Shown here in pieces: positions 11,460 to 19,833 of a stretch of 36,552 nt of DNA. Positions within the stretch are counted from its first letter, which is position 1, and every line of letters begins with the position of its first letter. A program made the position numbers and the translations under genes. The stretch is from Micromonospora sp. KC723 (GTDB lineage Bacteria > Actinomycetota > Actinomycetes > Mycobacteriales > Micromonosporaceae). The stretch spans positions 1 through 36,552 of the forward strand of contig NZ_SMKD01000052.1 of NCBI RefSeq assembly GCF_004348595.1, given 5' to 3'. The notes beneath the pieces were generated by a model. That model saw only the letters and a program-made list of their open reading frames with translations, did not search any database and was not told the DNA's origin.

Positions 11460-12101
11460 GTGGGCACGATCACCGGAACGTTCAAGGGCTTCGGGGTCAC
11501 CTTCTCGCACATGTTCAGGAAGGTCGTCACCACCGACTACCCGTTCAAGCCGCCGGTCTCGGCGCCGCGTTACCACGGCCGGCACATCCTGAACCGGCAT
11601 CCGGACGGCCTGGAGAAGTGCATCGGCTGCGAGCTGTGCGCCTGGGCCTGCCCGGCGGACGCGATCTTTGTCGAGGGTGGCGACAACACCGACGAGCAGC
11701 GCTTCTCGCCGGGTGAGCGGTACGCCAGCGTCTACCAGATCAACTACGCCCGGTGCATCTTCTGCGGGCTCTGCATCGAGGCCTGCCCGACCCGGTCGCT
11801 CACCATGAGCAACGAGTACGAGCTGGCCCGGGACAACCGGCAGGACCTGATCTTCACCAAGGAGCAGCTGCTCGCGCCGCTGCTGCCGGGCATGGAGCAG
11901 CCGCCGCACCCGATGCGGCTGGGTGACAGCGAGAAGGACTACTACGTCGGCGCGCTGGACAACCCGGGCACCTCGGCCGGGGCCGAGCGCTCCGCCAACA
12001 ACCCGGGCCGCTACCAGCTGGAGGAGCACCCGGGGGTGGCCTTCCCCGGTGCCGAGCAGCACGCCCAGCGGGCCGAGGCGGGCAAGGGAGCAGGAGCATG
12101 A
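11460..12101 (+). CDS. nuoI: NADH-quinone oxidoreductase subunit I
   Basis: NuoI (213 residues) is an 8Fe ferredoxin subunit passing electrons toward cluster N2. The two cluster motifs are complete: C54, C57, C60 and C64 in [12 protein letters not shown], and C99, C102, C105 and C109 in [12 protein letters not shown]. The C-terminal 80 residues or so are a hydrophilic extension rich in Glu, Gln and Gly. AGGGAGG at 11447-11453, inside the nuoH end, lies 6 nt before the GTG. The stop overlaps the nuoJ ATG by 4 nt. Confidence 0.95.
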   Translation: MGTITGTFKGFGVTFSHMFRKVVTTDYPFKPPVSAPRYHGRHILNRHPDGLEKCIGCELCAWACPADAIFVEGGDNTDEQRFSPGERYASVYQINYARCIFCGLCIEACPTRSLTMSNEYELARDNRQDLIFTKEQLLAPLLPGMEQPPHPMRLGDSEKDYYVGALDNPGTSAGAERSANNPGRYQLEEHPGVAFPGAEQHAQRAEAGKGAGA

Positions 12102-12868
12102 CCACGCAGACGGTGCTCGCCGCGGCGGGCGAGGTGTCCGGGGGTGAGGAGGTCACCTTCTGGGTCCTCGCCCCGCTGGCACTGATCGGCGCGATCGGCA
12201 TGGTGTGGGCCCGCAACGCCGTGCACTCGGCGCTCTGGCTGGTGTTGACCATGCTCTGCCTGGGCGTGTTCTACGTGCTCCAGGCCGGCCCGTTCATCGG
12301 CATGGTGCAGATCATCGTCTACACCGGCGCGATCATGATGCTCTTCCTCTTCGTGCTGATGCTGGTCGGTCGGGACGCCTCCGACTCCCTCATCGAGACG
12401 CTGCGCGGCCAGCGGATCGCCGCGGTGGTGCTGGGCCTCGGCTTCGCCGGCCTGATCGGCACGGGCCTGCACCGGGCGCTCGGCGGGACCGCCGGGGTGG
12501 GCCTGGAGCAGGCCAACGCCGAGGGGAACGTGCAGGGCATCGCGCGGCTGCTCTTCACCAAGTACGTCTTCGCCTTCGAGCTGACCTCGGCGCTGCTGAT
12601 CACGGCGGCCGTCGGCGCGATGGTGCTGGCGCACATCGAGCGGCGTCGGGAGGACCGGATGGACCAGGTCGCCACCATGAAGGCCCGGTTCCGCCCCGGC
12701 AACTACCCGGGCCCGAAGCCCGGCCCCGGTGTCTTCGCCACCTCGTCCTCGGTGGCCACCCCGGCCCGCCTGCCCGACGGCCGGCTGAGCGAGCGCAGCA
12801 CCCCGGCGATCCTGCCGGTGCGGGAGCTGACCGCCGAGGAGACCTCGCCGAAGGGGACGGACCGGTGA
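12098..12868 (+). CDS. nuoJ: NADH-quinone oxidoreductase subunit J
   Basis: NuoJ (256 residues) is a membrane-arm subunit with five predicted helices. The conserved third-helix region [19 protein letters not shown] is visible. A Pro-rich cytoplasmic tail of about 75 residues follows the last helix and makes it longer than the E. coli protein (184). The start overlaps the nuoI stop (ATGA). The stop TGA is the second to fourth base of a junction repeat (GTGA), and AAGGGG in the last codons (12851-12856) sits 8 nt before that repeat's GTG. Confidence 0.95.
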   Translation: MTTQTVLAAAGEVSGGEEVTFWVLAPLALIGAIGMVWARNAVHSALWLVLTMLCLGVFYVLQAGPFIGMVQIIVYTGAIMMLFLFVLMLVGRDASDSLIETLRGQRIAAVVLGLGFAGLIGTGLHRALGGTAGVGLEQANAEGNVQGIARLLFTKYVFAFELTSALLITAAVGAMVLAHIERRREDRMDQVATMKARFRPGNYPGPKPGPGVFATSSSVATPARLPDGRLSERSTPAILPVRELTAEETSPKGTDR

Positions 12869-13040
12869 GCGCGAGGAGTGCAGCGGAGCGGAGCCCCGCA
12901 GTCGCGAACGAAAGGGTGGCTCTGGTGAGCGCGAGGAGTGAGCTTGCGAGCCCCGCAGTCGCGAACGAAAGGCTGGCTCTGGTGAGCGCGAGGAGTGAGC
13001 TTGCGAGCCCCGCAGTCGCGAACGAAAGGCTGGCTCAAGG
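12865..13040 (+). repeat. three tandem junction repeats between nuoJ and nuoK
   Basis: Three head-to-tail units fill the spacer: 12865-12924 (60 bp) and 12925-12981 (57 bp), then a third from 12982 to the nuoK start. Units two and three are identical until the last few bases. The first differs in its middle (GCAGCGGAGCGGAGC in place of AGCTTGCGAGC). Each begins GTGAGCGCGAGGAGTG and ends GTCGCGAACGAAAGG plus a short TGGCT-containing tail. CGCGA near the start and TCGCG near the end can pair. Unit lengths are multiples of three, so the reading frame is preserved. There are no spacers, so this is not a CRISPR array. Confidence 0.92.
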
Positions 13041-13044
13041 ATGA
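12865..13044 (+). other. bridging mini-ORF, nuoJ to nuoK (59 codons)
   Basis: GTG at 12865 overlaps the nuoJ stop and is 8 nt from AAGGGG. The frame runs through all three repeats as a 19-20-residue repeating peptide (unit [19 protein letters not shown]) and stops at TGA 13042-13044, overlapping the nuoK ATG (ATGA). Coupled translation is the likely role. This is inferred from geometry; no product is known. Confidence 0.45.
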
Positions 13045-13340
13045 CCCCCGACTACTACCTCATCCTCGCGGCGGTGCTCTTCACCATCGGCGCCGTCGGC
13101 GTGCTGGTCCGGCGCAACGCGATCGTGCTGTTCATGTGCGTCGAGCTGATGCTCAACGCGGCGAACCTGACGCTGGTCACCTTCAGCCGGATCAACGGTG
13201 ACCTCAACGGCCAGATCATGGCGTTCTTCGTGATGGTGGTGGCCGCCGCCGAGGTCGTGGTCGGGCTCGCCATCATCATGTCGATCTTCCGGACCCGGCG
13301 CTCGGCGAGCGTCGACGACGCCAACCTGCTGAAGTACTAG
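13041..13340 (+). CDS. nuoK: NADH-quinone oxidoreductase subunit K
   Basis: NuoK (99 residues) is a three-helix proton-channel subunit related to MrpC. The two membrane glutamates essential in E. coli (E36 and E72) correspond to E35 in [13 protein letters not shown] and E71 in [13 protein letters not shown]. The ATG is preceded by AAGG directly and by GAAAGG at 13024-13029, both from the junction repeat. A TAG stop is followed after 12 nt by nuoL. Confidence 0.96.
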   Translation: MTPDYYLILAAVLFTIGAVGVLVRRNAIVLFMCVELMLNAANLTLVTFSRINGDLNGQIMAFFVMVVAAAEVVVGLAIIMSIFRTRRSASVDDANLLKY

Positions 13341-13352
13341 AGGGGCCCTGCG

Positions 13353-15311
13353 GTGGATGAGATTCTGACGTACGCCCAGGCAGAGCCGGCCGGCGCCGTC
13401 GCCTACGCGCCGGCCGGCGGCCTGCTGAGCAGCGTCTGGCTGCTGGTGGCGATCCCGCTGGCCAGCGCGGCCATCCTGCTGCTGCTCGGCCGGCGGGCCG
13501 ACCGCTGGGGGCACTGGCTCGGCGTGGCCGCGATCGGCGTCGCCTTCGTGCTCGGGCTCGGCTCGTTCCTCCAGCTGCGCGGCCTGGAGAACAAGTCCGT
13601 CGAGCTGAGTCTCTGGGACTTCATCACGGTCGGTCACCTGAGGGTGGACTTCGGCCTGCTCTTCGACCCGCTGGCCGCGGTCTTCGTCCTGCTGATCACC
13701 GGGGTGGGCTTCCTGATCCACCTCTACGCGGTCGAGTACATGGCGCACGACGAGGGCCGGCGGCGGTTCTTCGCGTACTTCAACCTGTTCGTCGCCGCGA
13801 TGCTGCTGCTGGTGCTCGGCAACAACTACGTGATGCTCTACTTCGGCTGGGAGGGCGTCGGGCTCGCGTCGTACCTGCTGATCTCCTTCTGGTACGGGCG
13901 GCCGAGCGCGGCCACCGCCGGCAAGAAGGCGTTCCTGATGAACCGGGTCGGCGACGCCGGCCTGGCGATCGGCATCTTCATCATGTTCGCCACCCTCGGC
14001 ACCACCCAGTACGACGAGGTCTTCAACGGCGTCGGCGGGCTGGCCGGCGGCACCGTGCTGGTGCTGGGCCTGCTGCTGTTGCTCGGCGCGGCCGGCAAGT
14101 CCGGCCAGTTCCCGCTCCAGGCGTGGTTGCCGGACGCGATGGAGGGCCCGACCCCGGTGTCGGCGCTCATCCACGCCGCCACCATGGTCACCGCCGGCGT
14201 CTACCTGATCGCCCGCTCGAACCCGATCTTCTCGGCCAACGCCACTCTCCAACTGGTCGTGGTCAGTGTCGGCGCGGTCACCCTGCTGATGGGCTGCCTC
14301 ATCGGCGCCGCCAAGGACGACATCAAGCGGGTGCTGGCCTGGTCGACGGTGAGCCAGATCGGTTACATGTTCCTCGGCGTCGGCCTGGGCGGCGCGGCGT
14401 ACGCGCTGGCCATCGTGCACCTGCTGGCGCACGGCTTCTTCAAGGCCAACATGTTCCTCGGCGCCGGCTCGGTCATGCACGGGATGAACGACCAGGTCGA
14501 CATCCGCCGCTTCGGCGGCCTGTCGAAGCACATGAAGGTCACCTGGATCACGTTCATGATGGGCTGGCTGGCCATCATCGGCATGTTCCCCTTCTCCGGC
14601 TTCTTCTCCAAGGAGCCGATCATCGTGGCCGCGTTCGAGCGGGAGGGCTGGACGGCCTGGCTCTTCGGCGGCGCGGCGCTGCTCGGCGCGGGGTTGACCG
14701 CCTTCTACATGACCCGGCTGTTCGTGCTCACCTTCCACGGCCCGAAGCGCTGGACCGAGGACATCACGCATCCGCACGAGTCGCCGAAGCTGATGACCAT
14801 CCCGCTGGTCCTGCTGGCGATCGGTTCGGTCGGCGCCGGTTTCCTGCTCGCCACGTCGGTACCGGACTGGCTGACCGCGACCGCCGGCCTGGGCGGCCAG
14901 GAGGAGGGGCACGAGGCGGTCCTGTCGCACGCCGTCATCACCGTGCTCTCGCTGCTGGTCACGGTGCTCGGTGCGGGGCTGGCCTGGATGTTGTTCCGGG
15001 CCGGCACGGCCACCGAGCCGCAGCCGGCCGGGGTGCTGGTCACCGCGGCCCGGCGCAACCTGTACACCGACGCCTTCAACGAGGCGGTCTTCGAGAAGCC
15101 CGGCATCTTCCTCACCCGGGCGCTGGTCTTCCTGGACAACCGGGGCGTCGACGGGCTGGTCAACGGCCTGGCCGCGGCGGTCGGTGGCGGCTCCGGCCGG
15201 CTCCGCCGGTTGCAGACCGGCTTCGTCCGGTCGTACGCGACGTCCATCCTCACCGGCGCGCTGCTGGTGGTGGCGGCGTTCCTGGCCGTGCAGGCGGGGT
15301 GGTTGGCGTGA
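13353..15311 (+). CDS. nuoL: NADH-quinone oxidoreductase subunit L
   Basis: NuoL (652 residues) is the distal antiporter-like proton pump with a long lateral C-terminal helix. The conserved glutamate is E167 (FGWEGVGLASYLL) and the channel lysine is K249 in KSGQFPLQAWLPDAMEGPTP. The quinone-oxidoreductase H274 motif SALIHAATMV follows. About fourteen to sixteen hydrophobic helices are visible. The GTG start is 7 nt after AGGGG at 13341-13345. The stop TGA lies in GTGA, which opens a 21-codon bridging frame to nuoM. Confidence 0.96.
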   Translation: MDEILTYAQAEPAGAVAYAPAGGLLSSVWLLVAIPLASAAILLLLGRRADRWGHWLGVAAIGVAFVLGLGSFLQLRGLENKSVELSLWDFITVGHLRVDFGLLFDPLAAVFVLLITGVGFLIHLYAVEYMAHDEGRRRFFAYFNLFVAAMLLLVLGNNYVMLYFGWEGVGLASYLLISFWYGRPSAATAGKKAFLMNRVGDAGLAIGIFIMFATLGTTQYDEVFNGVGGLAGGTVLVLGLLLLLGAAGKSGQFPLQAWLPDAMEGPTPVSALIHAATMVTAGVYLIARSNPIFSANATLQLVVVSVGAVTLLMGCLIGAAKDDIKRVLAWSTVSQIGYMFLGVGLGGAAYALAIVHLLAHGFFKANMFLGAGSVMHGMNDQVDIRRFGGLSKHMKVTWITFMMGWLAIIGMFPFSGFFSKEPIIVAAFEREGWTAWLFGGAALLGAGLTAFYMTRLFVLTFHGPKRWTEDITHPHESPKLMTIPLVLLAIGSVGAGFLLATSVPDWLTATAGLGGQEEGHEAVLSHAVITVLSLLVTVLGAGLAWMLFRAGTATEPQPAGVLVTAARRNLYTDAFNEAVFEKPGIFLTRALVFLDNRGVDGLVNGLAAAVGGGSGRLRRLQTGFVRSYATSILTGALLVVAAFLAVQAGWLA

Positions 15312-15373
15312 TCGACCTTCAGGCGGCCGTCGTCGGCGGTCCGCGCAGTGACGACGGAGGTAAGGCCGAATAA
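15308..15373 (+). other. bridging mini-ORF, nuoL to nuoM (21 codons)
   Basis: GTG at 15308 overlaps the nuoL stop (GTGA), with AGGCGGGG at 15293-15300 positioned 7 nt upstream. The 21-residue frame (MIDLQAAVVGGPRSDDGGKA then E) ends at TAA 15371-15373, sharing its last base with the nuoM ATG (TAATG). The sequence is not the junction repeat, so the same arrangement has arisen from different DNA. GGAGG near 15356 and AAGG near 15362 serve nuoM. Confidence 0.4.
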
Positions 15374-16905
15374 TGTCCGACTTCCCGTTCCTCTCGGTGC
15401 TCACCGTGGCGCCGCTGGTCGGCGCGCTGGTGGTGGCCTTCCTGCCCCGGCGGCGGCCCGAGCTGGCCAAGCAGGTGGCCCTCGGCTGGTCACTGCTGGT
15501 GCTGGCGCTCTCGGTGGTCATGTGGGTGTCGTTCCAGGTCGGCGGCGACCGGTTGCAGTTCCGCGAGTCGTACCCGTGGATCCCGACCTGGGGCGTCAGC
15601 TTCACCTTCGCCGCGGACGGCATCGCGCTGGTCATGCTGATGTTGATCGCGGTGCTGGTACCGCTGGTGATCCTGGCGTCCTGGCACGACGCGGAGTCGT
15701 CGAAGCGGTCGGTGCCGGTCTACTTCGCCCTGCTGCTCGTCCTCGAATGCACGATGATCGGCGTCTTCGCCGCCGCCGACGTCTTCCTGTTCTACGTGTT
15801 CTTCGAGGTCATGCTGGTGCCGATGTACTTCCTGATCGGCAGCTACGGCGGCCACCAGCGGCAGTACGCGGCGGTGAAGTTCTTCCTCTACTCGCTGGTC
15901 GGCGGTCTGTTCATGCTGGCCGCGGTGATCGGCCTCTGGGTCGTCGGCGGGAAGACCTTCGACTGGCAGGCGCTGACCCAGGTGGACATCTCCACCGGCA
16001 CCGAACGTTGGCTGTTCCTCGGCTTCTTCCTCGCCTTCGCCATCAAGGCGCCGTTCTTCCCGTTCCACACCTGGCTGCCGGACGCCGGTGGGGCCGCCCC
16101 CGCCGGGGCCGCCGCGCTGCTGGTCGGGGTGCTGGACAAGGTCGGCACCTTCGGCATCCTGCGGTACTGCCTGCCACTGTTCCCCGAGGCGTCGAAGTGG
16201 TTCGCGCCGTGGGCCCTGGCGTTGGGCCTGATCGGCATCATCTACGCGGCACTGCTGGCGGTGGGGCAGTCCGACCTGAAGCGACTGGTGTCGTACACCT
16301 CGATCGCGCACTTCGGCTTCATCGGTGTCGGGATCTTCGCCTTCACCACCCAGGCCGGCACCGGCGCGGTGCTCTACATGCTCAACCACGGGCTCGCCAC
16401 CGGCCTGCTCTTCCTGGTGGTGGGCATGCTGATCACCCGCCGCGGCTCGGCCCTGATCAAGGACTTCGGCGGGGCGGGCAAGTTGGTGCCGCTGCTGGCC
16501 GGAGTGCTCTTCTTCGCCGGCCTGGCCTCCCTGGCCCTGCCCGGCACCGCGCCGTTCGTCTCCGAGTTCCTGGTGCTGATCGGCACGTTCACGGTGAACA
16601 AGCCGGTCGCGGTGATCGCCACGCTCGGCATCATCCTGGCCGCCGCGTACGTGCTGTGGATGGTGCAGCGCACCACGCAGGGCACGCTCAACCCGGAGTT
16701 GGCCACGGTCGAGGCGATGCGCCGCGACCTGAGCCTTCGGGAGAAGGTCGTGGTCGCCCCGCTGATCGCCCTGATCGTGCTGCTCGGCTTCTACCCGAAG
16801 CCGGTCACCGATGTCATCAACCCCGCCGTCCAGGCGACCATGCAGGACGTCGGCAAGTCCGATCCCGCTCCTGAGGTCGGCAACGTCCAGGAGGCTAGCC
16901 GGTGA
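15373..16905 (+). CDS. nuoM: NADH-quinone oxidoreductase subunit M
   Basis: NuoM (510 residues) is the middle antiporter-like proton pump. The key acidic residue is E145 (YVFFEVMLVPMYFLIG), and the channel lysine is K225 in AFAIKAPFFPFHTWLPDAG. The following segment GGAAPAGAAALLVGVLDKVG has the actinobacterial form rather than the E. coli EAPTAGS form. The last codons contain AGGAGG (16889-16894), exactly 7 nt before the GTG that overlaps the nuoM stop, so the nuoM end also carries a ribosome binding site for the bridging frame. Confidence 0.95.
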   Translation: MSDFPFLSVLTVAPLVGALVVAFLPRRRPELAKQVALGWSLLVLALSVVMWVSFQVGGDRLQFRESYPWIPTWGVSFTFAADGIALVMLMLIAVLVPLVILASWHDAESSKRSVPVYFALLLVLECTMIGVFAAADVFLFYVFFEVMLVPMYFLIGSYGGHQRQYAAVKFFLYSLVGGLFMLAAVIGLWVVGGKTFDWQALTQVDISTGTERWLFLGFFLAFAIKAPFFPFHTWLPDAGGAAPAGAAALLVGVLDKVGTFGILRYCLPLFPEASKWFAPWALALGLIGIIYAALLAVGQSDLKRLVSYTSIAHFGFIGVGIFAFTTQAGTGAVLYMLNHGLATGLLFLVVGMLITRRGSALIKDFGGAGKLVPLLAGVLFFAGLASLALPGTAPFVSEFLVLIGTFTVNKPVAVIATLGIILAAAYVLWMVQRTTQGTLNPELATVEAMRRDLSLREKVVVAPLIALIVLLGFYPKPVTDVINPAVQATMQDVGKSDPAPEVGNVQEASR

Positions 16906-17015
16906 GCGCGAGGAGTGAACGAGCGGCTGCGGGTGAGCCGCACCGCGAGCGCGGGGAGCGAGCCCAGCGAGCCCCGCAGTCGCGAGCACAGCAAGCGTTG
17001 GTCGCGAACGAAAGG
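16902..17015 (+). repeat. junction repeat between nuoM and nuoN (compound copy)
   Basis: It opens with GTGAGCGCGAGGAGTGAACG, restarts as a divergent copy at GTGAGCCGCACCG near 16933, contains AGCCCCGCAGTCGCGA near 16970-16985 and ends with GTCGCGAACGAAAGG at 17001-17015. The closing GAAAGG is 8 nt before the nuoN GTG and is its ribosome binding site. The opening GTGA holds the nuoM stop. Confidence 0.85.
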
Positions 17016-17027
17016 TCAGTCCAGTGA
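16902..17027 (+). other. bridging mini-ORF, nuoM to nuoN (41 codons)
   Basis: GTG at 16902 overlaps the nuoM stop and is preceded at ideal distance by AGGAGG. The frame is open through the repeat and ends at TGA 17025-17027, overlapping the nuoN GTG at 17024. Of the four bridging frames it has the strongest ribosome binding site. Translation is predicted, not shown. Confidence 0.45.
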
Positions 17028-18577
17028 CCGAGCTGAAACTGCCGTCGATCGACTACGCGGCGCTCTCCCCGATCCTGATCATGCTCGGTGTGGCTCTGCT
17101 CGGGGTGCTGGTGGAGGCGTTCGTGCCGCGCCGCCACCGGCACCTGACGCAGCTCTCGCTCGCCCTGGTGGCGGTGCTCGGCGCACTGGTGATGGTGGTG
17201 TTCAACGCCGACGAGCGACTGGTCACCATCGGTGGCGCGATCGCGGTCGACGGCCCCACGCTGTTCCTCCAGGGCGCCATCCTGGTGCTCGCGGCCATGG
17301 CGCTGCTGCTGATCGGGGAGCGCTCGGTGGAGCGCGGCGGTGCGTTCGTCGCCCAGGCCGCGGTAACCGCCGAGTCGGCCGACGACCGGCGGCAGGCCGA
17401 GGGGAGTAACGGGACGACCGAGGTCTACCCGCTGACCACCTTCGCGATCGGCGGCATGCTGATCTTCGTGGCGGCCAACGACCTGCTGACCATGTTCATC
17501 GCGCTCGAGGTCTTCTCGCTGCCGCTCTACCTGCTCTGCGCGCTGGCCCGCCGCCGGCGGCTGCTGAGCCAGGAGGCGGCGATGAAGTACTTCCTGCTCG
17601 GCGCGTACGCCTCGGCGTTCTTCCTGTTCGGCGTGGCGCTGGTCTACGGCTTCACCGCCGGCATGCCGAACCGGACGGCCGGCGTCGACCTCGCCACCGT
17701 GCACGCCGCGGTGAAGGACTCACCGGCCAGCCCGGTGCTGCTCTTCGCCGGCATGGCGCTGCTCGCCATCGGCCTGCTGTTCAAGGCCGCCGCCGCGCCG
17801 TTCCACGTCTGGACGCCGGACGTCTACCAGGGCGCCCCGACGCCGGTCACCGCCTTCATGGCGGCCTGCACCAAGGTCGCCGCCTTCGGTGCGCTGCTCC
17901 GGGTGTTCCACGTGGCGTTCGCGGACGCCGCCTGGGACTTCACCCCGATCCTCGGCGCGGTGGCGGTGCTGACGATGCTGGTCGGCGCGGTGCTGGCGGT
18001 CACCCAGACCGACATCAAGCGGCTGCTGGCGTACTCGTCGATCGCCAACGCCGGCTATCTGCTGGTGGGCGTGCTCGCCCCGACCGGCGAGGGCGTCGCG
18101 GGCACGATGTTCTACCTGGCCGCGTACGGGTTCTCGGTGCTGGCCGCGTTCGCCGTGGTGACCCTGGTCCGGGACGCGGACGGCGAGGCCACCCACCTGT
18201 CCCGCTGGGCCGGGCTGGGCCGCCGCTCGCCGTTCTACGCCGGCGTCTTCACCTTCATCCTGCTGGCCTTCGCCGGTATCCCGCTGACGAGTGGCTTCAT
18301 GAGCAAGTTCGCGGTCTTCGGCCCGGCGCTGGAGAACGGCCAGGCGTGGCTGGTGGTGGCCGGCGTGCTGACCAGCATGGTGCTGGCCTTCCCGTACCTG
18401 CGGGTCGTGGTGATGATGTGGCTGTCCGAGCCGGGTGACGCCACCCCGACCGTCACCGTGCCGGGCGGGCTGACCGCCACCGCGCTCATGATCGGTGTGG
18501 TGGCCACCCTGGTCCTCGGGGTGCTGCCGGCGCCGCTGCTCGATCTGGCGACAGACGCCGCGACGTTCGTCAGGTGA
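17024..18577 (+). CDS. nuoN: NADH-quinone oxidoreductase subunit N
   Basis: NuoN (517 residues) is the third antiporter-like subunit. Visible features are the glutamate helix FIALEVFSLPLYLLCALARR, the following EAAMKYFLLGAYASAFFLFG, and the channel lysine in LFKAAAAPFHVWTPDVYQGA followed by PTPVTAFMAACTKVAAFG. Fourteen or so hydrophobic helices are expected. A hydrophilic loop near residues 108-130 (AVTAESADDRRQAEGSNGTT) interrupts the N-terminal helices. The GTG start is 8 nt after GAAAGG from the repeat. It is the last gene of the operon; a strong hairpin follows 17 nt after the stop. Confidence 0.95.
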   Translation: MTELKLPSIDYAALSPILIMLGVALLGVLVEAFVPRRHRHLTQLSLALVAVLGALVMVVFNADERLVTIGGAIAVDGPTLFLQGAILVLAAMALLLIGERSVERGGAFVAQAAVTAESADDRRQAEGSNGTTEVYPLTTFAIGGMLIFVAANDLLTMFIALEVFSLPLYLLCALARRRRLLSQEAAMKYFLLGAYASAFFLFGVALVYGFTAGMPNRTAGVDLATVHAAVKDSPASPVLLFAGMALLAIGLLFKAAAAPFHVWTPDVYQGAPTPVTAFMAACTKVAAFGALLRVFHVAFADAAWDFTPILGAVAVLTMLVGAVLAVTQTDIKRLLAYSSIANAGYLLVGVLAPTGEGVAGTMFYLAAYGFSVLAAFAVVTLVRDADGEATHLSRWAGLGRRSPFYAGVFTFILLAFAGIPLTSGFMSKFAVFGPALENGQAWLVVAGVLTSMVLAFPYLRVVVMMWLSEPGDATPTVTVPGGLTATALMIGVVATLVLGVLPAPLLDLATDAATFVR

Positions 18578-18593
18578 TCCGTCTTCTCCCGGT

Positions 18594-18629
18594 CCCGGGG
18601 CCGGTGCGCGACCGCGCACCGGCCCCGGG
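18594..18629 (+). terminator. terminator of the nuo operon
   Basis: A perfect 17-bp inverted repeat (CCCGGGGCCGGTGCGCG / CGCGCACCGGCCCCGGG) encloses a 2-nt loop 17 bases after the nuoN stop. There is no T-tract, as is common in high-GC actinobacteria. It separates the operon from the polyprenyl synthase gene. Confidence 0.8.
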
Positions 18630-18668
18630 CCGTATCCCCCGCCCCGGAGCAGGTCGAACGGGTGTGGC

Positions 18669-19754
18669 ATGGTTGAAGGCGTGGTGAATCCGGCTGGCGA
18701 GCGTTCAGAGGCCGTCGGCTCCGGCGGTCGTCGGGGCCGGGCGGGCACGGGTCAGATCAGCGCGCTCGGCGTCCATCTCGCCGACCCGCGTGTGGAGGCC
18801 TCCGTGCTGGGGCTGCTCGACTCCGTCGAGACCGAGCTGCGAACCAGCGTGGCCAGCGCCGATCCGTTCGTCACCGAGGCGGCGCGGCACCTTGTGGAGG
18901 CCGGCGGGAAGCGGTTCCGGCCGCTGCTCGTGGCGCTGGGCGCCCAGTTCGGTGACGCGGGGGCCCCGCAGGTGGTCCCGGCCGCTGTGGTGATGGAGCT
19001 CACCCACCTGGCGACGCTCTACCACGACGACGTGATGGACGAGGCGGCCGTCCGGCGCGGCGCCCCGAGCGCCAACTCCCGCTGGACGAACTCGGTGGCC
19101 ATCCTGGTGGGTGACTACCTCTTCGCCCGGGCCGCGGACCTCGCCGCCGACCTCGGCACCGAGGCGGTCCGGCTCCAGGCCCGCACGTTCGCCCGCCTGG
19201 TCCACGGCCAGATCGCCGAGACCGTCGGCCCCCGGGCCGGGGAGGATCCGGTCGCCCACTACCTGAACGTGATCGCGGAGAAGACCGGTTCGCTGATCGC
19301 CACCTCGGCCCGTTTCGGTGGCATGTTCGGTGGCGCGCCGGCCGCCCACATTGAGGCCCTGGCGGGCTACGGCGAAACCATCGGGGTGGCCTTCCAGCTC
19401 TCCGACGACCTGCTCGACATCGCCAGCGAGTCGCAGCAGTCGGGCAAGACACCCGGCACGGACCTGCGTGAGGGCGTGCCGACCCTGCCGGTGCTGTACG
19501 CCCAGGCCGCCGACGACTCGGACGCCGCCTCGGTGCGGCTGCGGGAGATCCTGGCCACCGGCCCGCTGGTCGACGACGCGCTGCACGCCGAGGCGCTCAA
19601 CCTGCTGCGCGAGTCTCCCGCGCTGAAGCGGGCCCGGGAGACGGTACGCAGCTACGCCGAGGACGCCCGGGCGCAGCTCGCCCCCCTCCCGCAGAACCCG
19701 GCCCGCCGCGCCCTCGAATCGCTCTGCGACCACATCGCCGACCGCACCAGCTGA
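18669..19754 (+). CDS. trans-polyprenyl diphosphate synthase
   Basis: This all-alpha prenyltransferase (361 residues from this start) condenses isopentenyl diphosphate onto an allylic primer. In this setting it probably makes the menaquinone side chain. The substrate motif GGKRFRPLL is at 79-87. The first Asp-rich motif YHDDVMD ends at D124, and the second, LSDDLLD, ends at D250. GKTPGTDLREGVPTLP follows, as in long-chain synthases. The first 30 residues are Gly and Arg-rich. No good ribosome binding site precedes the ATG at 18669. GTG codons at 18681 and 18684, the latter 4 nt after GAAGG, are real alternatives. Mycobacterial grcC1 is likewise near menJ. Chain length cannot be read from the sequence. 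Confidence 0.88.
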   Translation: MVEGVVNPAGERSEAVGSGGRRGRAGTGQISALGVHLADPRVEASVLGLLDSVETELRTSVASADPFVTEAARHLVEAGGKRFRPLLVALGAQFGDAGAPQVVPAAVVMELTHLATLYHDDVMDEAAVRRGAPSANSRWTNSVAILVGDYLFARAADLAADLGTEAVRLQARTFARLVHGQIAETVGPRAGEDPVAHYLNVIAEKTGSLIATSARFGGMFGGAPAAHIEALAGYGETIGVAFQLSDDLLDIASESQQSGKTPGTDLREGVPTLPVLYAQAADDSDAASVRLREILATGPLVDDALHAEALNLLRESPALKRARETVRSYAEDARAQLAPLPQNPARRALESLCDHIADRTS

Positions 19755-19793
19755 CCCCACCTCCTCCCGCGCGCCGTCCAGCAGCGTCCCGGA

Positions 19794-19833
19794 GCAAGGT
19801 GCTCAGTGGGTCGGGGCAAGGTGCTCAGTGGGT
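19794..19833. repeat. 18-bp direct repeat duplicating the MFS gene end
   Basis: GCAAGGTGCTCAGTGGGT occurs at 19794-19811 and again at 19816-19833. The second copy contains the last codons and stop of the minus-strand MFS gene. The first copy is an extra, untranslated duplicate of that gene end, including its stop. In the first copy GAGCA and TGCTC can form a small hairpin. Confidence 0.7.

Noticed and set aside
12865..13040. Possible CRISPR array
   Set aside because: The units abut with no spacers, number only three, and similar units occur singly at other gene junctions.
13035..15635. 866-codon open frame on the minus strand opposite nuoL
   Set aside because: It lies antisense to a certain gene, and its Gln, His, Arg and Asp-rich product has no domain. 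At this GC content the antisense frame opposite a gene is often open.
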